Below are positions 17,668 to 19,741 of a stretch of DNA of 19,741 nt, one piece after another. The translations under genes and the position numbers were made by a program. Positions within the stretch are counted from its first letter, which is position 1. Each line of letters begins with the position of its first letter. A model generated the notes under the pieces. That model was not told where the DNA came from and searched no databases. It saw only the letters and a program-made list of their open reading frames with translations. Origin of the DNA: Actinomycetota bacterium (GTDB taxonomy: Bacteria > Actinomycetota > Humimicrobiia > Humimicrobiales > Humimicrobiaceae); assembly GCA_018894445.1 (NCBI GenBank), contig JAHIPJ010000216.1, positions 1-19,741 of the forward strand. Reading direction: 5' to 3'.

Positions 17668-19150
17668 AAAAAGCAGTAGGGACAATCCCCGCAGAATTAC
17701 CCTTCTTATATTGAATGAATATTTCAAGAAAAAAAAATCTCTAAAAGACATAATAAACTTTTATTTTAAAAATTACAGGCTATCCGGGCTTGATAAGCGC
17801 TTTATTTTCAATATAGTTAAGGGTACAGTAAGGTATTATCTAAAAATTGATTTTTTACTCTCTTTTCTTTCAGATAAAAAAATAAAAGATATCGATTTTG
17901 CAGTGCTTAATATTCTCCGTATGGGAATTTTTCAGTTCATGTATATGGATAAGGTTCCGTCTTATTCAATAGTAAATGAAAGTGTGGAATTGGCCAAGAA
18001 AAACGTAACTTTATCTTCTTCTAAATTTGTGAATGCAGTACTGCGTAAAGTCAGTTCAGTTCCAAACATAGATTCATTTGCAAAAGATAAGATCGATAGG
18101 TTGGTGGAAGATGAGATTGATAAAATCAGCATAGATTATTCTTACCCGGGCTGGCTGGTAAAATACTGGTTTGACTGGTATGAGAAGGATAAAACAATTT
18201 TAATCTGCAGGTCACTGAATGAAAATCCACATATTTATCTGAGGTTTAATAAAAATGAAATTACCAGGGAGGAACTGGTAAAAGAGTTAAGTATGAAGCA
18301 AGTTAATGGGAGGCTCTTACCGGAAGATGTATATGGGGATGCAATAGAGGTTTCAAGTGTCCAGGATATTTTAGAGACTGATGTTTACCGGGAGGGCCTG
18401 ATTTCAGTTCAGGATCTCTCATCACAGATAGCAATAAAATACTTCCTGGAACCTTTGGAAGGTGAGAAAGTACTGGATGTATGTGCTGCGCCAGGCGGCA
18501 AGACTGCCTATATTTCAGAGCTGGTGAAAAATGAGGGTGAAGTAGTATCGGTTGATATAAGCAAAACCAGACTGGAGATATTAAAAGATAATTTAGGCCG
18601 CTTAAATATAAGGAATGTAGGGATTGTGGAAGCAGATGCAGCCAAACCCGGTTTTTTAGATAAAAGTATGGATATTTTAATCAGTAAAGGTTCGGAATGC
18701 CATACCAAAGCTTCGGATAAAAAAGGCTTAAAAAACATTACCGGATATTTTGATAAGATTTTAATCGACGCTCCCTGCAGTGCTTTTGGAACCATTTCTA
18801 AGAATCCGGACGCAAAATACAACAAAACGATGAAAGATTTAATCCGTCTTTCCGAAATGTCCTACAAAATTATGGTAAATTGTGACTGGTACCTGAAAAC
18901 CGGTGGAAAGATTGTCTTTTATACCTGTACCCTGTCACCTATAGAAAATCAGCAGGTGATAGGCAAGTTTCTGGGAGAGTTTAAAGATAAGTACAGAATG
19001 GAAAAATCAAGCATCTCTGATAAGTTGATATCATTTTCAGGTCAACTAAAAAATGACGCCAGCTCGAGAGAAGAAGTCTACTTTGAAATAATGCCTTATT
19101 ATTTTGGAAGTGAAGCAGGCTTTATCTGCAGCCTTTTAAAGAATTCTTAA
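17630..19150 (+). CDS. rsmB: 16S rRNA (cytosine-967-C5)-methyltransferase RsmB
   Basis: A SAM-dependent m5C methyltransferase for 16S rRNA position 967. The N-terminal part (about 15-150) is the NusB-like RNA-binding domain (VNAVLRKVS, 134-142). The C-terminal Rossmann domain has motif I VLDVCAAPGGKT (281-292), motif IV DAPCSAFG (380-387; C383, the release cysteine) and motif VI YTCTLSP (431-437; C433, the covalent nucleophile). Length from the ATG at 17630 is 506 residues, longer than most homologues (around 430-460). Part of the excess is an apparent insert at about 341-372 between the acidic strand and motif IV. The start is uncertain: the ATG at 17630 gives a 38-bp overlap with fmt, while GTG 17651 or TTG 17660 would shorten it. 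No clear ribosome binding site decides it. Confidence 0.92.
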   Translation: MDTDWKPVRILIEKSSRDNPRRITLLILNEYFKKKKSLKDIINFYFKNYRLSGLDKRFIFNIVKGTVRYYLKIDFLLSFLSDKKIKDIDFAVLNILRMGIFQFMYMDKVPSYSIVNESVELAKKNVTLSSSKFVNAVLRKVSSVPNIDSFAKDKIDRLVEDEIDKISIDYSYPGWLVKYWFDWYEKDKTILICRSLNENPHIYLRFNKNEITREELVKELSMKQVNGRLLPEDVYGDAIEVSSVQDILETDVYREGLISVQDLSSQIAIKYFLEPLEGEKVLDVCAAPGGKTAYISELVKNEGEVVSVDISKTRLEILKDNLGRLNIRNVGIVEADAAKPGFLDKSMDILISKGSECHTKASDKKGLKNITGYFDKILIDAPCSAFGTISKNPDAKYNKTMKDLIRLSEMSYKIMVNCDWYLKTGGKIVFYTCTLSPIENQQVIGKFLGEFKDKYRMEKSSISDKLISFSGQLKNDASSREEVYFEIMPYYFGSEAGFICSLLKNS

Positions 19151-19181
19151 AGCTGTTTATGAATATTAATCTTTTGTTATA

Positions 19182-19209
19182 TTGACAAAGTCCCATAATA
19201 TGTTAACAT
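19182..19209 (+). promoter_or_regulatory. Predicted promoter of the toxin-antitoxin operon
   Basis: A perfect -35 box TTGACA at 19182-19187, a 16-bp spacer, and TAACAT at 19204-19209 as a 4-of-6 -10 box. The predicted start is near 19216, with about 30 bases of leader before the antitoxin ATG. The -10 lies inside the palindrome listed separately, which suits autorepression. Boxes are seen directly; promoter function is inferred. Confidence 0.6.
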
Positions 19210-19210
19210 A
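19199..19210. promoter_or_regulatory. Perfect 12-bp palindrome overlapping the -10 box, candidate antitoxin operator
   Basis: TATGTTAACATA is its own reverse complement and covers the predicted -10 box. TTAACA occurs at 19203-19208 within it, then again at 19228-19233 and 19240-19245, the last two 12 bp apart and reaching the antitoxin start codon. Ribbon-helix-helix antitoxins bind such short repeated or palindromic sites to repress their own operon. Binding is inferred, and chance is a real possibility in such AT-rich DNA. Confidence 0.5.
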
Positions 19211-19244
19211 AAATATACAATTATTAATTAACAATAAGATTAAC

Positions 19245-19508
19245 ATGGATACAAAAAAAAGAACACATGTTGTAGTGCCGGAAGAATTAGTAGAAGAAAT
19301 AGACAGGCTTTCTGGGAAAAGAAAGCGCAGCTGGTTCATAACCCAGGCTGTAAAAAAAGAGATACAGAGGTTAAACTTTCTTAAAGCGGTAAAGGAAACA
19401 GCTGGAACCTGGAATGATGAAGATCATCCCGAATTTAAGAAAGGAGTGGACAGGTGGGTAAGGAACCTGCGGGAGGAAGATGAAAAGAGGCTGAAGGAAA
19501 TAATGTAA
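19245..19508 (+). CDS. vapB: Ribbon-helix-helix antitoxin (VapB/CopG-like)
   Basis: An 87-residue protein with an N-terminal ribbon-helix-helix DNA-binding domain: the strand RTHVVVPEELVEEIDRLS (6-23), then RSWFITQAVKKEIQRL (28-43) as second helix. The C-terminal AGTWNDEDHPEFKKGVDRWVRNLRE (52-76) is a charged, tryptophan-containing tail of the type that wraps the toxin in VapB-like antitoxins. It should bind and neutralise the PIN toxin encoded next and repress the operon. The ATG at 19245 has only a weak AATAAGA upstream. Its stop TAA overlaps the toxin ATG (TAATG), the usual coupling of a toxin-antitoxin pair. It has its own promoter and is unrelated to the housekeeping genes before it, so it was probably acquired separately. 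The RHH fold is clear; the subfamily name is less certain. Confidence 0.8.
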   Translation: MDTKKRTHVVVPEELVEEIDRLSGKRKRSWFITQAVKKEIQRLNFLKAVKETAGTWNDEDHPEFKKGVDRWVRNLREEDEKRLKEIM

Positions 19509-19741
19509 TGGCTGAATATCTATTGGATACAACCACAATAATTGACCACTTGCGTGGTAATAAAAAAGTAAGCTCCTATCTGGAAGAAATTGGGATGCGG
19601 GGTGACATTGCTGGCTGCTGTTGTATAAATATTGCTGAAGTTTATACAGGAGTGAAGGAAAAAGAAAAAGAGAAAACAGATAGATTTATTGAAAGCCTTT
19701 ATTATTTTGAAGTAACTAAAGAGATCGCAAGATTAGCCGGG
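19508..19741 (+). CDS. vapC: PIN-domain ribonuclease toxin VapC (partial, runs off window)
   Basis: The first 78 codons of a PIN-domain toxin, open to the window edge; the ATG at 19508 overlaps the antitoxin stop. It starts MAEYLLDTTTIIDHLRG, with the first metal-binding acid D7 in the usual LLDT position. INIAEVYTG (40-48) holds the second acid, E44. The family is about 130 residues, so the remaining acidic residues (a later D and D/N) lie beyond the window. VapC toxins cleave tRNA or rRNA and stop growth when the antitoxin is lost. An odd CCC run at residues 37-39 precedes the INIAE strand. Whether the 3' end is intact cannot be seen. Confidence 0.85.
   Translation, partial: MAEYLLDTTTIIDHLRGNKKVSSYLEEIGMRGDIAGCCCINIAEVYTGVKEKEKEKTDRFIESLYYFEVTKEIARLAG

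Noticed and set aside
19129..19155. Possible terminator hairpin at the rsmB end (CAGC...GCTG around GAATTC)
   Set aside because: The stem needs several bulges and has few G-C pairs, and the following bases are not a clean T-run. Too weak to call.

Overview
The window is a dense, AT-rich bacterial segment with 20 protein genes. All lie on the + strand and almost all are immediately adjacent or overlapping. No rRNA, tRNA, CRISPR array, insertion sequence or prophage is visible, and no stretch of 300 bases lacks a gene.

Positions 6-10199 hold a complete de novo pyrimidine (UMP) operon in the order pyrR-pyrB-pyrC-carA-carB-pyrK-pyrD-pyrF-pyrE. It encodes all six steps from bicarbonate/glutamine to UMP, the PyrR regulator, and the PyrK electron-transfer subunit that goes with class 1B (NAD-linked) dihydroorotate dehydrogenase. 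Gene order and enzyme classes are those of the Bacillus-type operon without the pyrP permease. The operon promoter and any PyrR-binding leader lie upstream of the window.

Positions 10200-19150 hold a second housekeeping block: mihF-gmk-rpoZ-coaBC-metK-priA-def-fmt-rsmB. It links nucleoid structure, GMP phosphorylation, the RNA polymerase omega subunit, CoA synthesis, SAM synthesis, replication restart, formyl-Met addition and removal, and 16S rRNA methylation. The 76-bp gap before mihF carries a near-consensus sigma-70-type promoter (TTGATA, 17-bp spacer, TATACT), so the block probably has its own transcription start.

Positions 19151-19741 look accessory. A promoter overlapping a perfect 12-bp palindrome precedes a ribbon-helix-helix antitoxin gene and a PIN-domain (VapC) toxin gene, which runs off the right edge.

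Organism (inference): the actinobacterial-type integration host factor (MihF) directly before gmk, and metK between coaBC and priA, point to Actinomycetota. The low GC, heavy ATA/AGA/AGG codon use, frequent TTG starts and Bacillus-like pyr operon argue against a typical high-GC actinomycete. A deep-branching, AT-rich, possibly anaerobic actinobacterial lineage fits best; a Bacillota-related organism is the alternative. I found no clearly novel system. The points most worth checking are the mihF/pyr junction, the toxin-antitoxin operator, a GC-rich stretch in carA/carB, and some atypical motifs in Def and RsmB.
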